Notes under the pieces: model-generated
Database searches by the model: none
Told to the model about the DNA's origin: nothing
What the model saw: the letters and a program-made list of their open reading frames with translations, nothing else
In this document: positions 8,230-14,313 of the stretch, piece by piece
Position numbering within the stretch: the first letter of the stretch is position 1
How the letters are laid out: the number at the start of each line of letters is the position of its first letter
Assembly: GCA_020852355.1 (NCBI GenBank)
Contig: JADZBA010000376.1
Location: forward strand, 1-33,066
DNA: 33,066 nt
Source of the DNA: Alphaproteobacteria bacterium
GTDB lineage: Bacteria > Pseudomonadota > Alphaproteobacteria > ATCC43930 > Allostellaceae
Direction of reading: 5' to 3'
Program-made: the position numbers and the translations under genes

Positions 8230-9195
8230 CTAAAGCGCGGCGGTCATCCGCGCGCGCATTTCCGCATCGGGCATCGGCCCGAATCCGGCGCCCGCATTGT
8301 CCCGCATGTGCTCGGGCCGCGAGGTGCCTGGGATGGCGCAGGTCACCGCCGGATGGCCGAGCACGAACTTCAGCAGCACCTGCGCCCAGCTCGCGCAGCC
8401 GGCCTCGCCAGCCCAGCCCGGCAGCGGCCGCCCGCGCAGGCGGCGCAGCAGCCCGCCGCCGCCGAACGGCTGGTTCACCAGGACGGCGATGCCGCGGTCG
8501 GCGGCGAGGGGCAGCAGCCGGTCCTCGGCAGCGCGGTCGTCGAGCGCGTAGTTGATCTGCACGAAATCCAGCCGCTCGGCGCGCATCACCGCTTCGAGCG
8601 CGTCGTGGGCGCCCGGCGTGTAGTGGGTGACGCCGACGTAGCGTACGCGCCCGTCCGCCTTCCAGCCGGCCAGCGTCGCCAGATGCGCGCGCCAGTCGAC
8701 GAGGTTGTGGACCTGCATCAGGTCGATGCGGGGCGCGCGCAGCAGCTCGGCCGAGCGCCGCATCTGGCTTATGCCCGCCTCGCGCCCGCTGGTCCACACC
8801 TTGGTGGCGAGGAACGCCCGGTCGCGGCTGCCGGCCGCCGCCAGCAGGTCGCCGACCACGCCCTCGGACGCCCCGTACATCGGCGAGCTGTCGATCACTG
8901 AGCCGCCGGCCGCGAACAGCGCGTCGAGAACCGCCGCCAGGGGCGCCCGCTCCGCCGTGCCGGCGCCGACGTCGAAGGTGCGCCAGGTGCCGCAGCCGAC
9001 GACGGGCAGCGCCTCGCCGGTCGACGGGATCGGTCGCGTCGCCATCCTCTCCCCGGCCATCGCCGCTCTCCCCGTCGCCGCGCCGAGCGCCGCCCAGCAT
9101 CCCGCGCCGGCGGCCATGCGCAGGAAGCCGGCGCGCGTCGTTCCCCCGGCGCACGGGCCCTGCGGATCGCGCCGCCTCGGGGCTGGCCGCTCCAT
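8230..9195 (-). CDS. Aldo/keto reductase with N-terminal export-like segment
   Basis: A 321-residue aldo/keto reductase with the tetrad in SVIDSSPMYGASEG (Asp, Tyr), FLATKVW (Lys) and LMQVHNLVDW (His). Unlike its operon partner it carries an N-terminal extension with basic residues followed by TRAGFLRMAAGAGCWAALG and a small-residue stretch ending near AAMA. This looks like a degenerate Tat or Sec signal; the twin Arg of a classical Tat motif is missing. Periplasmic location is therefore only suggested. Start uncertain: ATG 9195 is used; an in-frame ATG at 9246 would add 17 residues, and neither has a strong ribosome-binding site. First gene of the operon. Confidence 0.85.
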   Translation of the reverse strand: MERPAPRRRDPQGPCAGGTTRAGFLRMAAGAGCWAALGAATGRAAMAGERMATRPIPSTGEALPVVGCGTWRTFDVGAGTAERAPLAAVLDALFAAGGSVIDSSPMYGASEGVVGDLLAAAGSRDRAFLATKVWTSGREAGISQMRRSAELLRAPRIDLMQVHNLVDWRAHLATLAGWKADGRVRYVGVTHYTPGAHDALEAVMRAERLDFVQINYALDDRAAEDRLLPLAADRGIAVLVNQPFGGGGLLRRLRGRPLPGWAGEAGCASWAQVLLKFVLGHPAVTCAIPGTSRPEHMRDNAGAGFGPMPDAEMRARMTAAL

Positions 9196-9352
9196 CACGT
9201 CCAGTTGAGCGGATGCGGGGTGGCGCCGTCCACCCGCGATCGCCATCTGTGCCTGCGAGGAGGGTCGGCGCTCCGCCTCCTTGGCGCCGCCCTCCGGGCC
9301 TCGCCGGCGGCCCGATGGCGTCCCTCCCGCCGTCGCTGGCCGCGGTCTGGCC

Positions 9353-9381
9353 GGCGGGCCGGGGCCGTTCCCCGGCCCGCC
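9353..9381. other. Strong inverted repeat in divergent intergenic region
   Basis: A 12-base perfect stem (GGCGGGCCGGGG / CCCCGGCCCGCC) with loop CCGTT lies in the 306-base gap (9196-9501) between the divergent aldo/keto reductase operon and bfd. It lacks a T-tract on either strand. It might act as a 5'-leader structure of the reductase mRNA, or as an insulating terminator. Apart from this hairpin and the bfd promoter and operator, I see nothing further in the gap. Confidence 0.4.
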
Positions 9382-9440
9382 TCCCCATTTCCGATCCTCG
9401 GCTGCGGGCGAGCGCAGATGAGAGTGCGGCGCAATGGCAC

Positions 9441-9469
9441 TTGATCTCGGGCGAACCGGTCGCTAGTAT
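9441..9469 (+). promoter_or_regulatory. Sigma70-type promoter for bfd
   Basis: TTGATC (9441-9446) and TAGTAT (9464-9469) are separated by exactly 17 bases, close to the TTGACA/TATAAT consensus and rare in such GC-rich DNA. The predicted transcript would start around 9476, giving a leader of about 26 bases before the bfd ATG. Confidence 0.6.
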
Positions 9470-9473
9470 CGCG

Positions 9474-9488
9474 TGCGAATGGTTCGCA
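9474..9488. promoter_or_regulatory. Fur-like palindromic operator at bfd transcription start
   Basis: TGCGAA-TGG-TTCGCA is a perfect 6-base-arm inverted repeat placed over the predicted start point of the bfd promoter. Its arm sequence and layout resemble iron-responsive Fur-type boxes of alphaproteobacteria, and the gene behind it is an iron-release ferredoxin. Binding by Fur is inferred, not shown; another ferric-uptake-family regulator is possible. Confidence 0.5.
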
Positions 9489-9501
9489 ATTGCTGGTCGC
9501 C

Positions 9502-9690
9502 ATGATCGTCTGCAGCTGCCGCGTGATTTCCGACCGCGAGATCCGCATCGCCGCCGCCTGCGGCGCGCTGCGCTCCGCCGACGTGTTCCGGCGCTGCGGC
9601 AGCCGCCCGCAGTGCGGCAGCTGCCTGCCGATGATCCGCGAGATGCTGGCCGCCGTGCGGCCGGAGCCGGCGCTGGCCGCCGCCGACTGA
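9502..9690 (+). CDS. bfd: Bacterioferritin-associated ferredoxin (BFD-like [2Fe-2S] protein)
   Basis: A 62-residue protein that is essentially a single BFD-like [2Fe-2S] domain. The cluster ligands are Cys4, Cys6, Cys38 and Cys41 (MIVCSC... then QCGSC), matching the family spacing C-x-C-x31-C-x2-C. In characterised systems Bfd passes electrons to bacterioferritin so that stored ferric iron is reduced and released. The context agrees: the bacterioferritin gene is convergent, only 5 bases away. The gene has its own promoter with a Fur-like palindrome just upstream, consistent with induction under iron starvation. No clear Shine-Dalgarno precedes the ATG at 9502. Confidence 0.9.
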   Translation: MIVCSCRVISDREIRIAAACGALRSADVFRRCGSRPQCGSCLPMIREMLAAVRPEPALAAAD

Positions 9691-9695
9691 AGGGT

Positions 9696-10175
9696 TCAGC
9701 TCCCGTGCTCGCCCATCTGGCTCTGCAGGTAGTTCTGCAGCCCGACCTTCTCGACGAGAGCGATCTCGGTCTCGAGGAAGTCGATGTGCTCTTCGGTGTC
9801 GTCGAGGATGGCGGTCGCGATCTCGCGCGAGACGTAGTCCTGGACCTTCTCGCAATGGGCGATCGCGGCGAGCACGTCCTTGCGCGCCCCCGACTCCAGC
9901 CGCAGGTCCGCCTGCAGGCATTCCGGCACCGTCTCGCCGATCAGCAGCTTGCCGAGATCCTGCAGGTTGGGGTGCCCCTCGAGCATCAGGATGCGCTCGA
10001 CCAGCTTGTCGGCGTGGCGCATCTCGCCGATCGATTCCTCGTAGATCTTCCGGCCGAGCCGTCCGAAGCCCCAGTGCTTCAGGGTGCGGGCGTGCAGGAA
10101 GTACTGGTTGATCGCCGTCAGCTCGTTCTTGAGCAGGCGGTTGAGATGGACGAGGACGTCCGGATCGGTCTTCAC
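9696..10175 (-). CDS. bfr: Bacterioferritin
   Basis: A 159-residue heme ferritin, the length expected for a Bfr subunit (24 form an iron-storage shell). Ligands at E. coli Bfr positions are present: Glu18, Glu51, His54, Glu94 and His130, plus the heme ligand Met52 (GEMRHADKL). Position 127, normally a bridging Glu of the diiron site, is Thr (DDTEEHIDF), with Glu at 128 and 129. The C-terminus QNYLQSQM is typical. Start is a GTG at 10175 with AGGAGA about 8 bases upstream; longer in-frame extensions have no family similarity. Convergent with bfd. Confidence 0.95.
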   Translation of the reverse strand: MKTDPDVLVHLNRLLKNELTAINQYFLHARTLKHWGFGRLGRKIYEESIGEMRHADKLVERILMLEGHPNLQDLGKLLIGETVPECLQADLRLESGARKDVLAAIAHCEKVQDYVSREIATAILDDTEEHIDFLETEIALVEKVGLQNYLQSQMGEHGS

Positions 10176-10359
10176 GGATGCCGTCTCCTTTCGCGGTGGC
10201 GCCGGGGCGCCGCCGGGGACGCGCCGTTCCCGGCCGCCCAATTGCAGACCCCGAAGCCGTGCGACGCAAGGGCTTTAGGGACGATGGAGGCGGCATGATC
10301 GATCGCCCCCCGCGCCGCGCGCGCGGGGGCTGCGGAACCCCGGCGATCGTTCGCTCTGT

Positions 10360-10390
10360 GCGCGGGCCGTGTCGGCGACACGGCCCGCGC
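10360..10390. terminator. 13-base-stem hairpin between bfr and the binding-protein gene
   Basis: GCGCGGGCCGTGT and its exact complement flank a CGGCG loop. The hairpin lies about 90 bases beyond the stop of the substrate-binding-protein gene and about 185 bases before the bfr start, both on the minus strand. It probably ends the upstream transcript, though no T-run follows. The rest of the 304-base gap 10176-10479 shows no gene I can support. Confidence 0.5.
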
Positions 10391-10479
10391 AAGACCCAGC
10401 GGAACGGCCGATCTTCGGGGGGCGCGCGACCGGGTGGTGGATCGGCAGGGGTCACCATCCGGTCGCTGCGCCGAGCCGC

Positions 10480-11586
10480 CTAGAGTCGGGCGGCCTCGAA
10501 GGCCCCGCGCCGCCATTCGTAGACGACGTGGAAGGGAGCCTTCAAGTCCCCCTTCGCGTCGAACGCCATGGTGCCGACGACGGTGTCGAAGCTTCCGGCA
10601 CGCAGGGCGGCGGCGACGGCGGCCGGGCGCTCGCTGCCGGCCGCGGCGATGGCCCGGGCGACGAGCTGGATCGCCGCGTAATGGTAGAAGCTGAAATTGT
10701 CCGGCTCGGTCCCCGCGGCGCGCAGCTGCGCCAGCGCCGCGGCCGCCGCGGGGCGCCCCTTCACCTCCGGCGCGTCGGTGATCAGCGTGCCTTCGCCCGC
10801 CGATCCCGCGATCGCCCAGAACTCGGCGGTCGCCAGCGCCTCGCCGCTGACGAAGGTCGCCTCGACCCCCTGCCGGCGCGCCTGCCGCACCATCGGCCCG
10901 AGCTCGGTGTGGTCGCCGCCGAAATAGACGACGTCGATCCGCTGCTTCCTGAGGCGGGTGGCGATCGCCGTGAAGTCGCGCTCCCCGGCGTTGACGGCCG
11001 CCGCCATCGAGGTCGCGATGCCGTGCTCGCGCATCGTGGCGACCGCCTGGCGCGCCAGGCCCTGCCCGTAGGCGCTCCTGTCGTGGATGACCGCGATGCG
11101 GCGGCCGCGCCAGGGCCGGGTCGGCAGAACGCCGGCGACCGCGCCCTGCCGGTCGTCGCGCCCGCAGGCGCGGAAGACGTTGGCGAGCCCGCGCTCGGTC
11201 AGCGCCGGGTTGGTGGCCGAAGCCGTGATCATGATCGTGCCGGCTGCCGCGTAGATCGGCGCGGCGGCGATCGCCGCCGCGGAACAGAGATGGCCGACCA
11301 CCAGCCCGACCTTTTCCGAAACCAGCCTGTCGGCGACCGAGACCGCCTGCCTGGGGTCGCAGGCGTCGTCGGCCGGCACCAGCCGCAGCTTGCGGCCCAG
11401 CACGCCGCCCTCGGCGTTGATGGCCGCGACCGCCACCTCGGCGCCGCGCATCGCCTGGGTCCCGATGGCGGCGAGCCGGCCGGTCGACGCGACGGCGATG
11501 CCCAGGGGAATGTCGGCCTCCGCACGGGCGGGCTGGGCCATGGCCGCCACGACGGAGGCGGCGAGCAGGAAGGAGAGCGTCTTCAC
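10480..11586 (-). CDS. ABC transporter substrate-binding protein, branched-chain amino acid (Leu/Ile/Val) type
   Basis: A 368-residue periplasmic binding protein of the LivJ/LivK class. A Sec signal peptide is evident (KTLSFLLAASVVAAMAQPARA, cut near ARA|EAD). The mature protein begins IPLGIAVASTGRLAAIG and contains INAEGGVLGRKLRLV, the Cys pair seen in the family (DDACDP and GHLCSAA), and the second lobe VAVIHDRS-like segment RRIAVIHDRSAYGQG. Start is GTG 11586 with GGAGAA 6 bases upstream. No permease or ATPase gene is adjacent, so it is an orphan component. Its ligand could be an amino acid or another small organic molecule. Confidence 0.88.
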   Translation of the reverse strand: MKTLSFLLAASVVAAMAQPARAEADIPLGIAVASTGRLAAIGTQAMRGAEVAVAAINAEGGVLGRKLRLVPADDACDPRQAVSVADRLVSEKVGLVVGHLCSAAAIAAAPIYAAAGTIMITASATNPALTERGLANVFRACGRDDRQGAVAGVLPTRPWRGRRIAVIHDRSAYGQGLARQAVATMREHGIATSMAAAVNAGERDFTAIATRLRKQRIDVVYFGGDHTELGPMVRQARRQGVEATFVSGEALATAEFWAIAGSAGEGTLITDAPEVKGRPAAAAALAQLRAAGTEPDNFSFYHYAAIQLVARAIAAAGSERPAAVAAALRAGSFDTVVGTMAFDAKGDLKAPFHVVYEWRRGAFEAARL

Positions 11587-11693
11587 GCGGGCTTCTCCGA
11601 TGCGGTTTCCCAAGCGTCGGAAGGCCGCCCGGCCGCCGCCGCCGCAAATTGTGTCGCGGTGGCGGGAGGGTCAGTTCTGCGCGCGGTCCGCCG

Positions 11694-12059
11694 TCAGCGG
11701 CCCGCGATGCCGGCGACGGCGAGCGCCAGCCAGCCGGCGATCAGCACGCTGCCGCCCGTCGGCGCGGCGAGCGGAAAGAGGCGGGCCCCGAGCCAGGCGC
11801 GCGCCAGCAGGTCGCCGCAGAAGAGGATCGTGCCGAGCGCCAGCAGCCCGCCGGCGACGTGGGCGACCGGCCATCCCGGCGGCGCGCGCATGGCGACCGC
11901 GGCGGTCGCGGCGACCGCCGCGGCGTGCAGCAGCAGGAAGTGCGCGGCGGTGCGCAGCGTCTCGTCGCCCGTCCCGTGGGCGGCTACGGCGGCCGTCGCG
12001 ACGCCGCCCGCCCCGAACAGCCCGGCGAGGACCAGGAGGATGCGCACGGCGAGATCCAT
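11694..12059 (-). CDS. DUF423 family inner-membrane protein
   Basis: A 121-residue hydrophobic protein with about four transmembrane helices and the pattern of the DUF423/YgdD family (LAGLFGAGGV...AAHG, then HFLLLHAAAVAA and a C-terminal APTGGSVLIAGWLAL). Function in this family is unknown. The ATG at 12059 gives the normal family N-terminus. A GTG at 12110 overlaps the aminotransferase stop codon (GTGA) and would add 17 residues; it may be the true, translationally coupled start. It is downstream of the aminotransferase in the same operon. Confidence 0.8.
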   Translation of the reverse strand: MDLAVRILLVLAGLFGAGGVATAAVAAHGTGDETLRTAAHFLLLHAAAVAATAAVAMRAPPGWPVAHVAGGLLALGTILFCGDLLARAWLGARLFPLAAPTGGSVLIAGWLALAVAGIAGR

Positions 12060-12106
12060 GGACGCCAGGATGGGCGTCGCCGCGGCCGCGATCAAGCGGC
12101 CCCGGA

Positions 12107-13342
12107 TCACGCCGCCCGGGCCGTGCCTTCCGCCATCTCCGCGATCAGCGCGGCCAGCCGCGCGATGCCGGCGTCGATCGCCTCGTCCCCGGCCAGCGAG
12201 AAGCTGAGGCGGATGGTGTTGGCGCCGGTGCCGTCGGGATGGAAGGCGCCGCCCGGCACGAAGGCGACGCGCGCGCTCTCGACCGAACGGGCGAGGAGGC
12301 GGGCGCCGTCGAGCGTATCGGGCAGGGTCAGCCAGATGAACATGCCGCCCTCGGGCCGGGTCCAGCGCACGCCGGGCGGCATGTGCCGGGCGAGGGCGGC
12401 CAGCATGCGGTCGCGCCGCGCGCGATAGGCCGTGCGGACCTTCTCGACCTGGCCGGCGAAGACGGTCTCGGCGACCTGGTGCATGACCATCTGGTTGATC
12501 GTCGGGCTGTGCAGGTCGCCGGCTTGCTTGATCAGGACGACCTTGCGTACGACCGCGCTCGCGGCGCAGATCCAGCCCAGGCGCAGGCCGGGGGCGAGCG
12601 TCTTCGAGAAGCTGCCGCAATGGATGGTGCGCGTGCGCTCGATGTCGCCGGTCTGCGCGACGTCGAGGGCGAGAATCGCGGGCTGGGCGTCGCCGTCGTA
12701 GCGCAGCGCGCGATAGGCGGCGTCCTCGACGACCGGGATGTCGAGCTCGCGCGCCAGCTCGAGCACGCGCAGGCGGCCCTCCCGGCTGACCGTCTCGCCG
12801 GTGGGGTTGCAGAAGTCGGCGGTGAGGTAGGCGAGCTTCACCCGCCCGCCGGCGGCGGCCGCGGCCTCGCGGTAGGCCTGCGGCGTCATGTTGCCCTGCT
12901 CGGGCGTCAGGCGGTCGTAGCGCGGCTCGTAGGCGTTGAACGCCTGCAGCGCGCCGAGATAGGTCGGCCAGGTGGTCAGCACGGTGTCGCCGGCCGACAG
13001 GAACAGCTTGCCGAGCTGGTCGAGCGCCTGCTGCGAGCCGGCGGTGATGGCGATGTTCTCCGCGGTGCAGGGCACCCCGATGCCGGCCATGTAGCCGACC
13101 AGCCATTCGCGCAGCGGCGCGTGGCCCTCGCTGGTCGAGTATTGCAGCGCGGCGCCGGGATTGCTGCGCAGCGCCTCGTCATAGGCGGCGCGGAAGGCCG
13201 CGTCGGGGAAGAGGGCGGGGTCGGGGATGCCGCCGGCGAAGGAGATGATGTCCGGCTGGTCGAGCAGCTTCAGCAGCTCGCGGATCTCCGAGGCGCGCAT
13301 GCGCTCCGAGCGGGCGGCGTAGCGACGGTCCCAATCTTCCAC
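12107..13342 (-). CDS. PLP-dependent aminotransferase, class I/II (2-aminoadipate/LysN-like)
   Basis: A 411-residue fold-type I aminotransferase. Conserved parts: ISFAGGIPDPALFP near the start, YSTSEGHAPLREWL (~70), AITAGSQQALD (PLP phosphate region, ~98), the Asn of DFCNPTGETVS, the Asp/Tyr pair in VVEDAAYRALRY, the Schiff-base lysine in HCGSFSKTLAPGLRLGW and the substrate-binding Arg in NTIRLSFS. This pattern matches the aminotransferase domain of MocR-type regulators and stand-alone LysN/2-aminoadipate transaminases; no helix-turn-helix domain is attached. GTG start with AGGAG about 8 bases upstream. The amino donor and acceptor are not determined. Confidence 0.9.
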   Translation of the reverse strand: MEDWDRRYAARSERMRASEIRELLKLLDQPDIISFAGGIPDPALFPDAAFRAAYDEALRSNPGAALQYSTSEGHAPLREWLVGYMAGIGVPCTAENIAITAGSQQALDQLGKLFLSAGDTVLTTWPTYLGALQAFNAYEPRYDRLTPEQGNMTPQAYREAAAAAGGRVKLAYLTADFCNPTGETVSREGRLRVLELARELDIPVVEDAAYRALRYDGDAQPAILALDVAQTGDIERTRTIHCGSFSKTLAPGLRLGWICAASAVVRKVVLIKQAGDLHSPTINQMVMHQVAETVFAGQVEKVRTAYRARRDRMLAALARHMPPGVRWTRPEGGMFIWLTLPDTLDGARLLARSVESARVAFVPGGAFHPDGTGANTIRLSFSLAGDEAIDAGIARLAALIAEMAEGTARAA

Positions 13343-13446
13343 GGCCGGGGCTCCTGGCGATCTTTCCTGTCGCGAAGGTGCGCGCAGCGGATGGTTTATG
13401 TCAATGATGATGACCTATTGGAAAGACCATGGCTGGGTTGCGGGCT

Positions 13447-13476
13447 TTGCATGGGTGCCATTAATTAGGGTATGAC
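13447..13476 (+). promoter_or_regulatory. Promoter candidate for the toxin-antitoxin operon
   Basis: TTGCAT (13447-13452) and TATGAC (13471-13476) with 18-base spacing lie in a locally AT-rich strip (about 13385-13500), which stands out from the surrounding GC-rich DNA. The strip separates the aminotransferase start from the antitoxin start. Confidence 0.4.
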
Positions 13477-13482
13477 GTTATA
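13471..13482. promoter_or_regulatory. Operator-like near-palindrome before antitoxin
   Basis: TATGACGTTATA is a 12-base inverted repeat with one mismatched pair, overlapping the candidate -10 and ending 23 bases before the antitoxin ATG. AbrB-type antitoxins commonly repress their own operon at such sites; binding here is inferred. Confidence 0.35.
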
Positions 13483-13505
13483 AGGATCGATTGGAGAAAT
13501 GTAGG

Positions 13506-13712
13506 ATGGAGACCGTTTCCGTCTCGCCCAAGTTCCAGGTCGTCATTCCGCGCCGCATCCGCGAGGCGCTGGGGCTGCGGCCGGGCCAGAAGCTCCAGGC
13601 GGTGCAGTATGGCGACCGGGTGGAACTGATTCCGCTGCGGCCACTGTCCGCAGCGCGCGGTTTCCTGTCGGGCATCGCCACCGATATCGAGAGGGACGAG
13701 GATCGGGCGTGA
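13506..13712 (+). CDS. AbrB/MazE-type antitoxin (VapB-like)
   Basis: A 68-residue protein with an N-terminal SpoVT-AbrB swapped-hairpin DNA-binding domain (SVSPKFQVVIPRRIREALGL, followed by RPGQKLQAV and VELIPL). The short acidic/polar tail (ATDIERDEDRA) is the kind of segment that wraps the toxin in such pairs. The ATG at 13506 was chosen because GGAGAA sits 7 bases upstream. Its stop codon overlaps the toxin start (GTGA), the standard coupling for toxin-antitoxin genes. It should neutralise the PIN toxin and autoregulate the operon (family knowledge). Confidence 0.88.
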   Translation: METVSVSPKFQVVIPRRIREALGLRPGQKLQAVQYGDRVELIPLRPLSAARGFLSGIATDIERDEDRA

Positions 13713-14101
13713 TCCCGGACCCCAACGTCGTCGATTCGAGCGGCTGGCTCGAATATTTCGCGGACGGCCCGCAGGCCGAACGGTTCGCGGAACCGTTGCG
13801 CGACCCCGACCGTCTGATCGTGCCCTCGCTGTCGATCTTCGAGGTGTTCAAGCGCGTCCTGCAGCAGCGCGACGAGACGGCGGCGCTGCAGGCCGCGGCG
13901 CTGATGCAGCAGGGCCGGGTCGTCGATCTCGACGCGGTGATCACGTTGTCGGCGGCGAAGCTGTCGGTGGATCTGAAGCTGCCGATGGCCGACAGCGTGA
14001 TGCTCGCCACCGCCCGTCGGTTCGCCGCGACGCTGTGGACCCAGGACGCCGATTTCGCCGGCCTGCCGGACGTGCGCTATTTCCCCCGGGCGCGGTCGTA
14101 G
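13709..14101 (+). CDS. PIN-domain ribonuclease toxin (VapC-like)
   Basis: A 130-residue PIN-domain protein. The acidic metal-binding residues are Asp9 (VVDSSGW), Glu45 (SIFEVFKR), Asp95 (MADSVMLATAR) and Asp113 (WTQDADF), so the Mg-dependent RNase site looks complete. GTG start inside a 4-base GTGA overlap with the antitoxin gene. VapC toxins cleave tRNA or rRNA when freed from the antitoxin; the target here is unknown. No neighbouring mobile-element genes are visible. Confidence 0.9.
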   Translation: MIPDPNVVDSSGWLEYFADGPQAERFAEPLRDPDRLIVPSLSIFEVFKRVLQQRDETAALQAAALMQQGRVVDLDAVITLSAAKLSVDLKLPMADSVMLATARRFAATLWTQDADFAGLPDVRYFPRARS

Positions 14102-14119
14102 CGGGCCCGATGACGGCGG

Positions 14120-14141
14120 CCGCATCCGTCACCGGATGCGG
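14120..14141 (+). terminator. Hairpin after toxin gene
   Basis: CCGCATCCG-TCAC-CGGATGCGG, a 9-base perfect stem starting 19 bases past the toxin stop codon, without a following T-tract. Likely terminator or 3'-end structure of the toxin-antitoxin mRNA. Confidence 0.45.
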
Positions 14142-14195
14142 GAGAAGGCGGTCGATCCACGGAATGGAGGCGGGCGGTCTGCCGCGATGGGCATC

Positions 14196-14215
14196 GCCGG
14201 CACGTTCGTGCCGGC
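14196..14215. other. Second inverted repeat between toxin gene and imuA
   Basis: GCCGGCACG-TT-CGTGCCGGC, a 20-base inverted repeat located 33 bases before the imuA -35 hexamer. It may add to termination or bind a regulator; nothing decides between these. Confidence 0.3.
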
Positions 14216-14247
14216 CGCAGCGAGGTGCGCCGCGCCGTAGCGTCGGC

Positions 14248-14276
14248 TTGACGATACCCTGACCCCGCTCTAGAAC
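14248..14276 (+). promoter_or_regulatory. Promoter of imuA-imuB(-dnaE2)
   Basis: TTGACG (14248-14253) and TAGAAC (14271-14276) with a 17-base spacer form a good sigma70-type promoter. The -10 hexamer is embedded in the LexA box, so repressor binding would block RNA polymerase directly. Confidence 0.7.
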
Positions 14277-14287
14277 AAAAAGAGAAC
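14273..14287. promoter_or_regulatory. LexA (SOS) box, alphaproteobacterial type
   Basis: GAAC-AAAAAGA-GAAC is the exact reverse complement of GTTC-N7-GTTC, the direct-repeat LexA site known for alphaproteobacteria. It overlaps the -10 element and lies 27 bases before the imuA ATG. The genes behind it are canonical SOS targets in this class. Confidence 0.9.
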
Positions 14288-14313
14288 ACAAGCGGAGTCC
14301 GGAACGCCTCGCC

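Noticed and set aside
10178-10483. Possible small plus-strand gene between bfr and the binding-protein gene
   Set aside because: It is Arg/Gly-rich, has no ribosome-binding site, spans the 13-base-stem hairpin and matches no family.
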